Assembly (NCBI GenBank): GCA_050951005.1
Contig: JBMNIP010000002.1
Coordinates: forward strand, 1 to 64,000
Reading direction: 5' to 3'
DNA: 64,000 nt
Source: UMGS1519 sp050951005
GTDB lineage: Bacteria > Actinomycetota > Coriobacteriia > Coriobacteriales > Eggerthellaceae
Below, one piece after another: positions 8,807 to 17,960 of the stretch; position 1 is the first letter of the stretch, and the number at the start of each line of letters is the position of its first letter. The position numbers and the translations under genes were made by a program. Under the pieces are notes generated by a model. It was not told the origin of the DNA. It saw only the letters and a program-made list of their open reading frames with translations, and ran no database searches.

Positions 8807-9412
8807 ATGGACAAGACGCTGATCATTTTCGACCATCCATATGGCGCCCAGGCCTGCAACAATGAACCGCACAATCGCTCGTTCAGCGCTGCACTTTGCC
8901 GCCGTATCATCGAAACAGAGTATGAGCGCGGGGCAGATATCGACCTCATCGACCTCGCCGCCGACGGATTCGATCCGGTGATGGACAAGGACGATTTTGC
9001 GAATTGGCGCAAGGGCATCCCCATGAATACGCAGGTGGCCGATTACCAGTGCCGCATGCGGGAAGCCGATCGCATTGCATTCGTGTTTCCCATCTGGTGG
9101 GAGCTCATGCCGGCACGTACCAAGGGATTCTTGGACAAGGTGTATGCGAAGAACGTGCTCTATACGCAATCCCCCGATGGACGCTCCATGCAAACACGGT
9201 TGAAGCCCAGTGTGGAAGTGTTCGCCGTAACCACCATGGGTACGCCGAAACTGTTGTACAGGGTCCTTTTCGGTAAACCGGCAGTGAAGGCATTGCAGTG
9301 GGGCCTTTGCCGGAAAACAGGCATCAAATCATTCCGCTGGCATTCTTTTTCCGGCGTCGACAAGATGTCGTTCGAGCAAAGGCAGGATCTGCTGAGAAAT
9401 TTCAGGCTGTAG
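8807..9412 (+). CDS. NAD(P)H-dependent flavodoxin-fold oxidoreductase (quinone reductase type)
   Basis: This 201-aa protein belongs to the Flavodoxin_2 family (MdaB/NQO-like). It has the opening LIIFDHPYG-ACN...S.S loop for FMN/FAD phosphate binding and the hallmark FPIWWELMPARTKGFLDKV. Relatives reduce quinones or similar electrophiles by two electrons from NAD(P)H. The start at 8807 follows AATGGAG; an in-frame ATG at 8786 is less likely. It is divergent from the TetR gene and probably its target. A broken MerR-type gene follows within 40 bases. Confidence 0.75.
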   Translation: MDKTLIIFDHPYGAQACNNEPHNRSFSAALCRRIIETEYERGADIDLIDLAADGFDPVMDKDDFANWRKGIPMNTQVADYQCRMREADRIAFVFPIWWELMPARTKGFLDKVYAKNVLYTQSPDGRSMQTRLKPSVEVFAVTTMGTPKLLYRVLFGKPAVKALQWGLCRKTGIKSFRWHSFSGVDKMSFEQRQDLLRNFRL

Positions 9413-9432
9413 GAGGAAGCTATTGAGGCGCT

Positions 9433-9443
9433 CCCCCCCCCCC
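9433..9443. repeat. Homopolymer of 11 cytosines (then 5 thymines)
   Basis: This run lies 20 bases after the reductase stop and just inside the 5' end of the MerR-like frame. The run length decides whether a TTG start at 9423 (behind an AGGAGG site) is in frame with the MerR-like sequence: with 11 C it is out of frame, with 12 C it would be in frame. Confidence 0.8.
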
Positions 9444-9449
9444 TTTTTG

Positions 9450-9823
9450 GGATTCGCATCCACAGCCTGCATGGCTACTGCAACCAGGGCCTGGTACCGA
9501 ATGTAAAGTGCGATGCGCGCAACCGCCGCGTATTCGACGACCACGATTTGACTTGGATCAAGGACCAGAGCTGCCTGAAGCGGTGCGGCTTCTCCATCAA
9601 GGGGATGAAACGCTATCTTGACCTGTGCCTGCAAGGGCCCGGCACCATCCCGCAACGGCAGAAGATGTTTGAAGGCCAGCGCGCCGTGCTCGCAGATCGG
9701 ATAGCGCAGTTGAACGACTCGCTCGAGTACATCGATTGGAAGCAATCGTTCTACCGTGATGTGCTGGCGGGCAAATGCGAATACCGGAGCAATCTGATAG
9801 ATCCGACTTCCTTAGAGCGGTAG
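9450..9823 (+). pseudogene. MerR-family regulator lacking its first helix
   Basis: The frame GIRIHSLHGYCNQGLVPNV...RRVFDDHDLTWIK is the second half of a MerR winged helix-turn-helix, followed by the dimerisation coiled coil (GMKRYLDLCLQG, then IAQLNDSLEYIDWK). The usual N-terminal helix (about 15 residues) is replaced by the poly-C/poly-T tract. It is either a 5'-truncated fragment, a gene damaged by an assembly error in the homopolymer, or a slip-strand switched gene. The end at 9823 is clean. In relatives such MerR proteins regulate adjacent redox enzymes. Confidence 0.55.
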
Positions 9824-9936
9824 GGAATATGGAATAGGAAGGATCGGATGCCTGAAACCCGGCGCTGGGAAGGAAAAAGCCGGCGAAGAACGCATCTGGC
9901 CAGATAATTCTAACGGTCCATCATCTCGATGAGCGG

Positions 9937-9963
9937 TTGTTTCCGCATCAGAACGCTTATAAT
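9937..9963 (+). promoter_or_regulatory. Candidate promoter of the rml operon
   Basis: TATAAT at 9958-9963 lies 62 bases upstream of rmlA, with a poor -35 (TTGTTT at 9937-9942, 15-base spacer). The rest of 9824-10025 holds no gene. Confidence 0.4.
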
Positions 9964-10025
9964 GTTCTTTACTTTTCACAAATGCAAACCGAAAAATGCA
10001 ACATCACCTGAAGGGAATAACGCAC

Positions 10026-10925
10026 ATGAAGGGAATAATCCTTGCGGGCGGATCCGGCACGCGCCTCTACCCTCTAACCAAGGTGACCAGCAAGCAGCTG
10101 TTGCCAGTCTACGACAAGCCGATGATCTTCTACCCCCTTTCCACCCTCATGCTTGCGGGCATCAGGGATATCCTGATCATCTCGACGCCCAAAGACCTCC
10201 CGCGCTTCAAGGACCTCCTAGGTGACGGTTCGCAATACGGCATTGACCTCTCGTACGCAGAGCAGCCTTCACCAGACGGTCTCGCCCAGGCATTCATCAT
10301 CGGAGAGGAATTCATCGCAGGAGATTCTTGCGCCCTCGTCCTCGGCGACAACATCTTTTACGGCAACGGCATTTCCCGCCACCTGCTCAAAGCGGTCGAG
10401 AACGCGGAAACGAAAGGCGGCGCCACGGTCTTCGGATACTATGTCGATGACCCCGAGCGCTTCGGCGTCGTGGAATTCGACGATAACGGGCATGCGGTCT
10501 CCATCGAAGAGAAGCCGAAGTACCCGAAGAGCAATTACGCCGTAACCGGCCTCTACTTCTATGACGACAAGGTCTGCGATCTGGCCAAACAGATTAAACC
10601 GTCGGCGCGCGGCGAGCTCGAGATCACAACGCTCAACGAGATGTACCTCAAACAGGGGCAACTTGACGTTGTGACCCTGGGACGCGGATACGCCTGGCTG
10701 GACACTGGGACAATGGAATCGCTCTTCGAGGCAACGAATTTCGTCCGCACCATTGAAAGCTCGCAGGGAATCATGATTTCCGTCATCGAGGAGATTGCCT
10801 ACTACCGTGGCTGGATTACGAAAGACCAGCTTGCAAAGGCAGCTGAGGATTACGGCAAGAGCCCCTATGGGCAGCATCTGAAAAAAGTCCTCGAAAGACG
10901 CATCCTCGAAACCGGCAACGACTAA
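10026..10925 (+). CDS. rmlA: Glucose-1-phosphate thymidylyltransferase
   Basis: This enzyme makes dTDP-glucose from dTTP and glucose-1-phosphate, the first step of dTDP-L-rhamnose synthesis. The 299-aa length and the nucleotide-binding signature GGSGTRLYPLT, followed by SKQLLPVYDKPM, and later EEKPKYPKSNYAVTGLYFYD and GRGYAWLDTGT, are textbook RmlA. The ATG at 10026 has a GAAGGGA site; an earlier in-frame ATG at 9996 would add ten atypical residues. It is the first gene of rmlA-rmlB-rmlCD. Confidence 0.95.
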   Translation: MKGIILAGGSGTRLYPLTKVTSKQLLPVYDKPMIFYPLSTLMLAGIRDILIISTPKDLPRFKDLLGDGSQYGIDLSYAEQPSPDGLAQAFIIGEEFIAGDSCALVLGDNIFYGNGISRHLLKAVENAETKGGATVFGYYVDDPERFGVVEFDDNGHAVSIEEKPKYPKSNYAVTGLYFYDDKVCDLAKQIKPSARGELEITTLNEMYLKQGQLDVVTLGRGYAWLDTGTMESLFEATNFVRTIESSQGIMISVIEEIAYYRGWITKDQLAKAAEDYGKSPYGQHLKKVLERRILETGND

Positions 10926-11070
10926 TTGCCCGAGTCTCTCACGAGGCCGGATTGATGGGATACCCGTGGCAATCGCCCATGACCCGGCCGTCGGCCCTCG
11001 GTGCAGGAAAGCCAAAGGCACGCCGCCGCATCTTGTTTCAAACCTATTTCTGAGACGGAAAGGTATATCC

Positions 11071-12090
11071 ATGGCAGATATTTTTGAGCCGCACAACATC
11101 ATCGTCACCGGAGGCTGCGGATTCATCGGCTCCAACTTCGTCCGCTATGTAGCGGAGCATTTTCCTGACGTGCATATCACCGTTCTGGACAAGCTGACCT
11201 ATGCCGGCAACAGGGAGAACATCGCGGGGCTGCCCGAGAAGCAGGTCGAGCTCGTGGTGGGCGATATCTGCGACCGGGAGTTGCTGGACCATATCGTCCC
11301 CGGCCACGACGCGATAATCCACTATGCTGCAGAATCGCACAACGACAACTCGATCGCGGAGCCCGAACCTTTCTTGAAAACCAACGTAGAAGGAACGTTT
11401 TCCCTGTTGGAGGCGGTACGGAAGTTCGACATCCGCTATCATCACATTTCCACGGACGAGGTCTATGGCGACCTCGCGCTGGACGACCCGCAGCGTTTTA
11501 CCGAGGAAACGCCCTACCATCCCTCTTCCCCTTACAGCTCTACGAAAGCCGCCTCGGACCTGCTCGTCCGCGCATGGACGCGCACGTACGGCATCAATGC
11601 GACGATTTCGAACTGCTCCAACAACTACGGTCCCTATCAGCATGTAGAGAAGTTCATTCCCCGTCAGATCACGAATATCATCGACGGCATCCGACCCAAG
11701 CTCTACGGAGACGGGAAGAACGTGCGCGACTGGATCCATACCGAAGACCACTCCCGCGCCGTATGGGACATCCTTACGAAAGGGCGTATCGGAGAAACCT
11801 ATCTCATCGGCGCTGATGGAGAGAAGAGCAACCTCGAAGTCCTTCGGGAGATCCTCAAGGCAATGGGAAAGGACGAGGACGACTTCGAGTGGGTTGCCGA
11901 CCGACCCGGGCATGACCGTCGATATGCGATCGATTCCGCCAAACTCCGCAGAGAACTCGGATGGAAACCGATACACACGGATTTCGCGTCCGGGCTCGAA
12001 GCGACCATCCGCTGGTACGAAGAGAATCAGGATTGGTGGAGGCCGGCTAAGGCAGCCACGGAAGCAAAATATGGCAAACAGAATCGTTAG
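11071..12090 (+). CDS. rmlB: dTDP-glucose 4,6-dehydratase
   Basis: This 340-aa extended short-chain dehydrogenase is the second enzyme of the dTDP-L-rhamnose pathway. The NAD-binding GGCGFIGSNF (residues about 14-23), the active-site STDEVYG and the catalytic YSSTKAASD (YxxxK) are present, as is NNYGPYQ. The start at 11071 follows GGAAAGG; the open frame extends upstream to 10966 but that part lacks similarity to the family. The 145-bp gap after rmlA shows no terminator, so the three genes are probably cotranscribed. Confidence 0.95.
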   Translation: MADIFEPHNIIVTGGCGFIGSNFVRYVAEHFPDVHITVLDKLTYAGNRENIAGLPEKQVELVVGDICDRELLDHIVPGHDAIIHYAAESHNDNSIAEPEPFLKTNVEGTFSLLEAVRKFDIRYHHISTDEVYGDLALDDPQRFTEETPYHPSSPYSSTKAASDLLVRAWTRTYGINATISNCSNNYGPYQHVEKFIPRQITNIIDGIRPKLYGDGKNVRDWIHTEDHSRAVWDILTKGRIGETYLIGADGEKSNLEVLREILKAMGKDEDDFEWVADRPGHDRRYAIDSAKLRRELGWKPIHTDFASGLEATIRWYEENQDWWRPAKAATEAKYGKQNR

Positions 12091-12099
12091 GGAGAAACG

Positions 12100-13557
12100 T
12101 TGACAGAATTCAAATTCGAAAAGGAGCTTTCCGTCACAGAGACCGGCATCGAGGGTTTGAAGGTCGTCGAGCTCGCCGTCCATGGCGATTCGCGCGGTTG
12201 GTTCAAAGAAAATTGGCAGCGGGCAAAGATGACGGCCTTGGGCATTCCCGATTTCCATGTGGTGCAGAACAACATCTCCTTCAATGCCCAGGCGGGCGTT
12301 ACCCGCGGCATCCATGCAGAGCCTTGGAACAAGTTCATCTCCGTTGCCAGGGGCTCCGTCTTCGGGGCATGGGTCGACCTGCGCGCAGGCTCCAGCACGT
12401 TCGGAAAGGTGTTCACGACGACGCTCGATCCATCGCGCGCCATATACGTGCCGCGGGGCGTGGGTAATTCCTTCCAGGCACTCGAAGATGAAACCGCATA
12501 CACCTATCTGGTCGACGCCCACTGGTCGGCAGAGCTCAAGAGCACCTACACGTTCGTGAACCTGGCAGACCCCGCACTCGGCATCGATTGGCCCATCCCG
12601 CTTTCCGATGCCATCCTGTCCGACGCCGACAGGAAGCACCCGTTCCTGAAGGACGTCGTGCCGATGGCCCCCAAGCGCACCTTGGTCACAGGTTGCAACG
12701 GTCAGCTCGGCCGTGCCGTACGGAAGCTGGCCGAAGAACGAGACGTTGCCCCGTTGTTTGATTTCTGCAGCTCCAACGAGTTCGATATCTCCGACAGAAA
12801 TGCCTACGGCACGCGCGACTGGAGCCTCTATGGCACGGTTATCAACTGCGCCGCCTTCACAGCGGTAGACAAGTCCGAAACGCCGAAGGGCCGGATGGCG
12901 GCATGGAAAGCCAATGCGCAGGGACCGGCTCTCCTCTCCCGCATCTGCACCGAGCACGGAATCACGCTCGTGCACATCAGCTCCGATTACGTCTTCGACG
13001 GCACCCACGATAACCACCGCGAAGACGAGCCGCTCACGCCGATCTCCGTCTACGGCCAAAGCAAGGCGGCGGGAGACCTCGCGGTCCAGGAATGCCCGAA
13101 GCACTATATCCTCCGTACGTCCTGGGTTATCGGCGACGGAGCGAACTTCGTGAAAACCATGGCCAAGCTATCCGATCGCGTCGCAAGCCCCGATGACGAC
13201 CTGCAGCAGGTGACGGTAGTTGACGACCAGCACGGCCGCCTCACCTTCACCTCGGACATCGCCGCGGCGATCTTCCATCTGCTGGAAACGGGTGCGCCTT
13301 ACGGGACCTACAACTGCACGGGATCCGGATCCACGCAAACCTGGGCTGACATCGCAGCCACCGTCTTCGCCGCCCGCAATGGGAACGCCGCGAAGGTGAT
13401 CCCCGTATCCACATCGGCGTACTACGAATCCGCGGTCGGATCTATCGCGCCGCGGCCAACGTACTCGACCCTCGATCTATCCAAGCTCGAGTCCGCAGGG
13501 TTCGCCCCCTCCGATTGGGAGACGGAATTACAGGATTACCTGCGAGGACTGAAATAG
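12100..13557 (+). CDS. rmlCD: Fused dTDP-4-dehydrorhamnose 3,5-epimerase / dTDP-4-dehydrorhamnose reductase
   Basis: This 485-aa protein joins the last two enzymes of dTDP-L-rhamnose synthesis. Residues about 1-185 are a cupin-fold RmlC (DSRGWFKENWQ, GVTRGIHAEPWNKF, YVPRGVGNSFQAL); from about 190 onward is an RmlD reductase (LVTGCNGQLGRAV, NCAAFTAVD, SSDYVFDG, YGQSKAAGD, RTSWVIGDG). Such RmlC-RmlD fusions are known from Actinobacteria. Translation starts at a TTG (12100) behind GGGAG, 9 bases after rmlB. In the epimerase part the usual catalytic His is seen in GIHAE. Confidence 0.92.
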   Translation: MTEFKFEKELSVTETGIEGLKVVELAVHGDSRGWFKENWQRAKMTALGIPDFHVVQNNISFNAQAGVTRGIHAEPWNKFISVARGSVFGAWVDLRAGSSTFGKVFTTTLDPSRAIYVPRGVGNSFQALEDETAYTYLVDAHWSAELKSTYTFVNLADPALGIDWPIPLSDAILSDADRKHPFLKDVVPMAPKRTLVTGCNGQLGRAVRKLAEERDVAPLFDFCSSNEFDISDRNAYGTRDWSLYGTVINCAAFTAVDKSETPKGRMAAWKANAQGPALLSRICTEHGITLVHISSDYVFDGTHDNHREDEPLTPISVYGQSKAAGDLAVQECPKHYILRTSWVIGDGANFVKTMAKLSDRVASPDDDLQQVTVVDDQHGRLTFTSDIAAAIFHLLETGAPYGTYNCTGSGSTQTWADIAATVFAARNGNAAKVIPVSTSAYYESAVGSIAPRPTYSTLDLSKLESAGFAPSDWETELQDYLRGLK

Positions 13558-13563
13558 GATTGC

Positions 13564-13612
13564 ATGGGGGGGATGGAACGCTGCCGCATTGCGGTCTTTC
13601 CATCCCCCCCAT
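13564..13612. terminator. Bidirectional hairpin between rmlCD and GT61 gene
   Basis: A perfect 13-bp stem (ATGGGGGGGATGG with CCATCCCCCCCAT) encloses a 23-base loop with its own small GC stem. It starts 7 bases after the rmlCD stop. There is no strong T-tract on the plus strand, but the stem is very stable and lies between convergent genes. Confidence 0.65.
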
Positions 13613-13692
13613 CAGCTTCCGGGCAAGTCCTGCTCCGATGCGGATGCTGCCATGAGCCCTTGATGCCTTCCCGGGGCGGGCGGACCTGGACC

Positions 13693-16356
13693 CTACTTCC
13701 GGAATATCTTATGGAATACCGAGCGGTCCTCTCGTTTCCCGCTCTTCCCGGAGCTGTTCTGAGAATGCTCCGCCGACTCCGGTTCGATTTCCTTTACCCG
13801 CAGCGTGATGTTTCCTGCGTCCTTTGCCGCAAATTCGACATACGCGGTATCGCCGATGGGCATCTTCCGCTTCAAAGATGGAATGGTCCCCGATTTCCTG
13901 CTGGAGCCGAATGCCGCATTGACCGCTGTTTCGCCAATCTGGAAAACAAACATCAACGGGCATGATGCCGGCTGCACCGTGCCACCGGAGAAGGCGGCAA
14001 CTATCTCGCTCGCGGGTATCTCGGCATGCCAAGAGAAGAACCCCGGCTCCTTCGACACGATCTTCGCCGCACCGATGCGCTTCGTTTCCCCGCCGATTTG
14101 AAGGACTATCGGGAATGCGTCTCCGAGGTATTTACCGAAGCAGCATTCGACAGTTCCATCCAGCACCGCAACATCATATTTCCAGAGACCCCGTTCAACG
14201 CGGATGTGCCTGATGAGCTTCTCGCCCTCCCCTATCGAGAAACCGAATCCCTTGTTGCGTTCCACCGGGTAGGCGAATGCCCCCGACTCCAAACGGATGA
14301 AATCATTGCGATAGTGGCGGATGCTTCCGCTTTTCCGTTTCCGGCCGAAGGGACAGACCGCCCGTTGTCCCGAACGGGAGAACCCGAAGACCATATCGAT
14401 GGGCTCCACGGGATTCCGGGCAAACCCATTCAGCGCCTCCGTAAGCTTTGCCTTGTCTACAAGCGAACTCCAGTGCAGTTCCCCAGCGTCCGATTCCTCG
14501 TCAACATCCTCGGCAAATGCAGCAGGGGCTATCCATGCCGTTTCGTCTCCAGACCGAACGCCCAAGGACACGGTGGGCATTTCGGCTGGATCCGCAACGA
14601 TAGCCGAATGCCCCGATAGCGCAAGCCCGTCCTCTTTCCATTCGAGCGCATCCACCCAGGTAAGGTTCAGAACGTCTTCCGGCTGGTAGTCGCTGGACTT
14701 CTCCAAGAACAGATCCTGCTGACCATCGGGCTCGAGATAAGCAAGGCATCCATTCGCATCGAGAACGCGCTGTGCGGGAACGGAAACATCATGGGGAATC
14801 ACAATCGGGTATTGTTCCGTATCCGCTTCAGAGCCGACGACGAGCTGTACTTGGCCTGCAGAAACGGGGATATCAAGCAAATCTATCTGCATATCCCACA
14901 TCAGGCCACCGTCGTCGTCCAAGGGCTCTGACCATTTGCAAAATGTCCGGCCGCTCGGCGCAATACCGGAATCACCGATGGAGACCCCCAGCGGAGCTTC
15001 GCGGACATCCTGCCGTGCCTCAAGCAATCCGGTAACCGTAAGGACCGTTCCACGCTGCTCTACTGCAGTGGCACGCGCAGCTGTGGGATACCGGGTCGTC
15101 GAGAGGGCGGCTTCATCGCGGAGGCGCTCGATAGAGACCGGCTCCGGATACGACGAGACATCGACATCGGTGTCATTCAGGGCAAGGTTCACACTGTGCA
15201 CGAGATCCCTAGTGTCGAAGTTTCGAATCCAGCGGTATTTTGCGCGATGGGAGAAGAATTCACCCCATGCCTTCGCATATTCGAGGGCAACGCGAGGAAA
15301 CTCCCCTTCGAAGTAATCCAGATCGGGATCTTCGCCGAAACGCTCCCTAATCATGCGATTCCACGGTCCGCTCGGGGCCAATAAGAACACGCAGTTACCT
15401 CCTTGATGCTCCGGCAGGAAATTCCGATATGAATCTACGTACAGGGCGTTGATTCCGCGCAGCTGGTCTATTGCCAGCTGGATAGAAACGACGTCTTGAG
15501 ATCGATTGAGGATGATGAACTCGGTACCAGGTTTTGAGAAAAGCGCCAGATGCGAAATGGTTCCCATAGTAGTCGCGACCGATTTCGCACCCGCCATCAA
15601 CGAGATCTGCTCGGTGATGGACAGCTGCTCCGGATATACCACGTGGTATCCGTGATTCTTGAAATAGTCTTCGAAATACTGCTCGCCTATTACATTCTGG
15701 AACTTGAACCGCGTGCGGCTCAGATATACCTTCTCGAATTCGCTGGGTTGGACATTGGCTGAAGCGGCATCGAAGAAGTCCATCCATCGGGAAGTGAAAT
15801 TGGCAGAGGTGGAGTGGCTTGCCTCTGCCGGCACGATCACGGTCCTGAACTTCGTCGGACGCGTGATTATCTCATACCGGTCTTCGGAAATGCCCGCCAG
15901 ATCAAACAGCTCTTGGTAGGGAAACTCTTGACCGGGGAACATCACGAATACCGCTTTTCGATTGCCGGAATCAGGGGAAACCAGATACCAGAGACGGGAT
16001 GTTGCATCGACCAGCATGTGCCCCCAATGCGAAACGAGAATGCCGCCGAAGATCACTTCTTCATCTCGATATTCGATGTCGTCGGACACCGGTTTGTACC
16101 CGCGCACACAGCTCCTATTCGTATCCTGCTCGTCTATCGACCTGAACTGACCGGCGATAAGGTTCCCATCGGCATCGCACACTCCCCCCTGGAACAGGCC
16201 ATCTCCCCAGATTGCGGATGTTCCGGGAATAACCTTGAGGGGAAGAACCAGGGCGCCGTCATGCCGGGTCACTGGTTTTTCAGGCGATCCTATACCATAA
16301 TCTCTCGCGATGGCGTTTTCCCATGCATCCTGGTCGTAACAGTAAGCTGTCTCCAC
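13693..16356 (-). CDS. GT61-family glycosyltransferase with long C-terminal extension
   Basis: This 887-aa protein appears to have an N-terminal GT61 (DUF563) domain at about residues 60-350: HWGHMLVDATSRLWYL, YLSRTRFKFQNVIGEQ, YPEQLSITEQISLMAGAKSVATTMGTISHLALF match the conserved core of this family. The remaining about 500 residues are predicted beta-rich and contain a basic patch (CPFGRKRKSGSIRHYR); I do not recognise them. There is no signal peptide, so it is probably cytoplasmic, acting in synthesis of a surface polysaccharide. The start is a GTG at 16356 behind GAGGGAG. It is convergent with the rhamnose genes, which could supply a donor sugar or acceptor unit. Confidence 0.7.
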   Translation of the reverse strand: METAYCYDQDAWENAIARDYGIGSPEKPVTRHDGALVLPLKVIPGTSAIWGDGLFQGGVCDADGNLIAGQFRSIDEQDTNRSCVRGYKPVSDDIEYRDEEVIFGGILVSHWGHMLVDATSRLWYLVSPDSGNRKAVFVMFPGQEFPYQELFDLAGISEDRYEIITRPTKFRTVIVPAEASHSTSANFTSRWMDFFDAASANVQPSEFEKVYLSRTRFKFQNVIGEQYFEDYFKNHGYHVVYPEQLSITEQISLMAGAKSVATTMGTISHLALFSKPGTEFIILNRSQDVVSIQLAIDQLRGINALYVDSYRNFLPEHQGGNCVFLLAPSGPWNRMIRERFGEDPDLDYFEGEFPRVALEYAKAWGEFFSHRAKYRWIRNFDTRDLVHSVNLALNDTDVDVSSYPEPVSIERLRDEAALSTTRYPTAARATAVEQRGTVLTVTGLLEARQDVREAPLGVSIGDSGIAPSGRTFCKWSEPLDDDGGLMWDMQIDLLDIPVSAGQVQLVVGSEADTEQYPIVIPHDVSVPAQRVLDANGCLAYLEPDGQQDLFLEKSSDYQPEDVLNLTWVDALEWKEDGLALSGHSAIVADPAEMPTVSLGVRSGDETAWIAPAAFAEDVDEESDAGELHWSSLVDKAKLTEALNGFARNPVEPIDMVFGFSRSGQRAVCPFGRKRKSGSIRHYRNDFIRLESGAFAYPVERNKGFGFSIGEGEKLIRHIRVERGLWKYDVAVLDGTVECCFGKYLGDAFPIVLQIGGETKRIGAAKIVSKEPGFFSWHAEIPASEIVAAFSGGTVQPASCPLMFVFQIGETAVNAAFGSSRKSGTIPSLKRKMPIGDTAYVEFAAKDAGNITLRVKEIEPESAEHSQNSSGKSGKREDRSVFHKIFRK

Positions 16357-16900
16357 CTTTATACTCCCTCATAGATTTGATTATCGAAATGACCTTTCCT
16401 GTTCTAGTTACCGGAAAAATCCTAATCAATCCCAGTTTTTCATATGCCTGTCTAATATGCATTGCACATCATATCTCATACCTGACCAGAACAATGTAGA
16501 CATGATTATTGTTATTACAATTTTCGCCCTGGACAATTCACCACACATTGCCTCGGCAAGTTTTCAACGGATGCGGAATGTCAGTTCCGCGAAAAATATA
16601 ACCAATACCTGAAAGACTCAATGTCCGCAACCTGCGGCCATGTATCGCATATGATGCCGTCTGAGCGTGCATTTCGCCTGGTCATTAAAGGGTACTTGGT
16701 TTTTCACCAACCGCGCTTAAGCACCGGGCGCGGTTCGCCTGCACCGGTAGGCGCACCGCCCGGCATCATAGCCACGGCATGTCGGCCGCGCCATGTATGC
16801 ATAGCGCTATTTGATAATTACCTCTAGTCACTCTTGACTTGCTATGTAACTCGGTATATAGTGTAGATACAAGGTAAGGAGAGGCAAGGAGGTAGCCGAG
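16357..16900. other. AT-rich intergenic region with a GC-rich hairpin; no gene seen
   Basis: About 540 bases without a credible gene. It is clearly more AT-rich than its surroundings up to about 16700, then contains a GC-rich two-tier inverted repeat at about 16722-16763 (outer CCGGGCG.../CCGCCCGG, inner CGCCT/AGGCG). It probably holds the left prophage attachment site and the promoter of the GT61 gene on the minus strand, but I could not identify a matching direct repeat near the integrase end. Confidence 0.4.
16834..16862 (+). promoter_or_regulatory. Sigma-70-type promoter for the two prophage-edge genes
   Basis: TTGACT (16834-16839) and TATAGT (16857-16862) are 17 bases apart, 39 bases upstream of the ATG at 16901, which has a strong AAGGAGG site. 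It would drive 16901-17917 independently of the late phage operon, consistent with expression in the lysogen. Confidence 0.65.
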
Positions 16901-17428
16901 ATGATGGACGAGAAAGACATTGCGAAGCTGATGGCGGCAGGCGGCACGCGCTGGAGCAAGTACGGCAAGGACCGCATCTACTTCGACGCAACGACGCTCG
17001 GACTCGAAGTCGAGCGCTACGGCACGGGCAGCGTGCGCAGCGCCGAGTGGCAGGGCGAGAGCATCAGCAACGCCGATGCCCGCCGCCTGCTCGGCTCGAA
17101 GGTGTACGTCGATTGCGCCGACGGCTCGCTGCATGTGGACACCGATTTCTACGACACCTACAACGAGCAAATGCGGCTCGAAAACGTGGCCGCTAAGTTC
17201 GTGGAGGACGCGCTGGCAGACGAAGGCGAAGCGGAAGCCGACGTCATCATGACCGCCGAGAGCCTTGATGCCGCCCTCGATGCGATGGCGAACGAGGCAG
17301 TCGCGCACAAAGGCGAGACGGCCTACCTCACCGGCCTCCTCGATTCCTTCGACAAGCGCTTCGGCATGAACATAGACGAGGTTGGAAAGGCCATCGCGCC
17401 TAGGCTCGCGAAGTTGCTCAACAACTAA
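16901..17428 (+). CDS. Hypothetical protein, 175 aa
   Basis: I do not recognise this protein. It is soluble and acidic. The N-terminal half (about 1-90) looks like a small alpha/beta domain (WSKYGKDRIYFD, ADARRLLGSKVYVDCADG); the C-terminal half is helical and Ala/Glu-rich. It has its own promoter and strong ribosome binding site and is followed 60 bases later by a gene with a ribbon-helix-helix-like tail. The pair lies on the opposite strand at the end of the late region, a usual place for genes expressed by the lysogen. Confidence 0.55.
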   Translation: MMDEKDIAKLMAAGGTRWSKYGKDRIYFDATTLGLEVERYGTGSVRSAEWQGESISNADARRLLGSKVYVDCADGSLHVDTDFYDTYNEQMRLENVAAKFVEDALADEGEAEADVIMTAESLDAALDAMANEAVAHKGETAYLTGLLDSFDKRFGMNIDEVGKAIAPRLAKLLNN

Positions 17429-17488
17429 CCATGGCTATCAGGGAGGCGGGCGGTTTCAAGTGCCGCCCGCCACGTCAAAGGAGGAAAA

Positions 17489-17917
17489 ATGCGCAAGATC
17501 GTCAACAACAAGGTTTACGATACCGAGACCGCCCGCAAGGTCGGCGAGTGGGCGAACAGCGATTACGTGACCGATTTCGACTGGTACAGCGAGGAGCTGT
17601 ACCAGAAGAAGACGGGCGAGTATTTCGTCTACGGCGAGGGAAACGCCCGAAGCCCCTACGCCGAGCATTCCGGCGGTGAGTGGGTCGGCGGCGAAGCCAT
17701 CACGCCCGTTTCGCTCGAACAGGCGCGCGACTGGGCCGAAAGTCATCTCGACGCAGAGGATTACGAGCGCGAGTTCGGCACTCCGGAAGAGGGCGATGCC
17801 GTCATCACGTGCCGCATCAGCGCGGGCGCAAAGGCGGAGATAGACCGCCGACGCGCCGAGTCTGGCAAGACCATCGCGCAGATCATCGAGGATGCCATCG
17901 AGCGCACCAGAGGCTAG
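17489..17917 (+). CDS. Conserved hypothetical protein with C-terminal ribbon-helix-helix-like segment, 142 aa
   Basis: The N-terminus (MRKIVNNKVYDTETARKVG, then SEELYQKKTGEYFVYGEGN) matches a type of small protein I recall as widespread in mobile elements of Actinobacteria and Firmicutes, of unknown function. The C-terminal about 40 residues (VITCRISAGAKAEIDRRRAE, then IAQIIEDAIER) resemble a ribbon-helix-helix DNA-binding motif. An AAAGGAGG site precedes the ATG. It is probably cotranscribed with the 175-aa gene upstream. A toxin-antitoxin, anti-defence or regulatory role are all possible; none is shown. Confidence 0.55.
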   Translation: MRKIVNNKVYDTETARKVGEWANSDYVTDFDWYSEELYQKKTGEYFVYGEGNARSPYAEHSGGEWVGGEAITPVSLEQARDWAESHLDAEDYEREFGTPEEGDAVITCRISAGAKAEIDRRRAESGKTIAQIIEDAIERTRG

Positions 17918-17960
17918 GCACCAGCGCGAATCTACCGCTGAGCGAGAATCCAGTAGGCAC

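Noticed and set aside
11044..13104. 686-codon minus-strand frame over rmlB and rmlCD
   Set aside because: It lies opposite well-recognised rml genes and shows no domain of its own.
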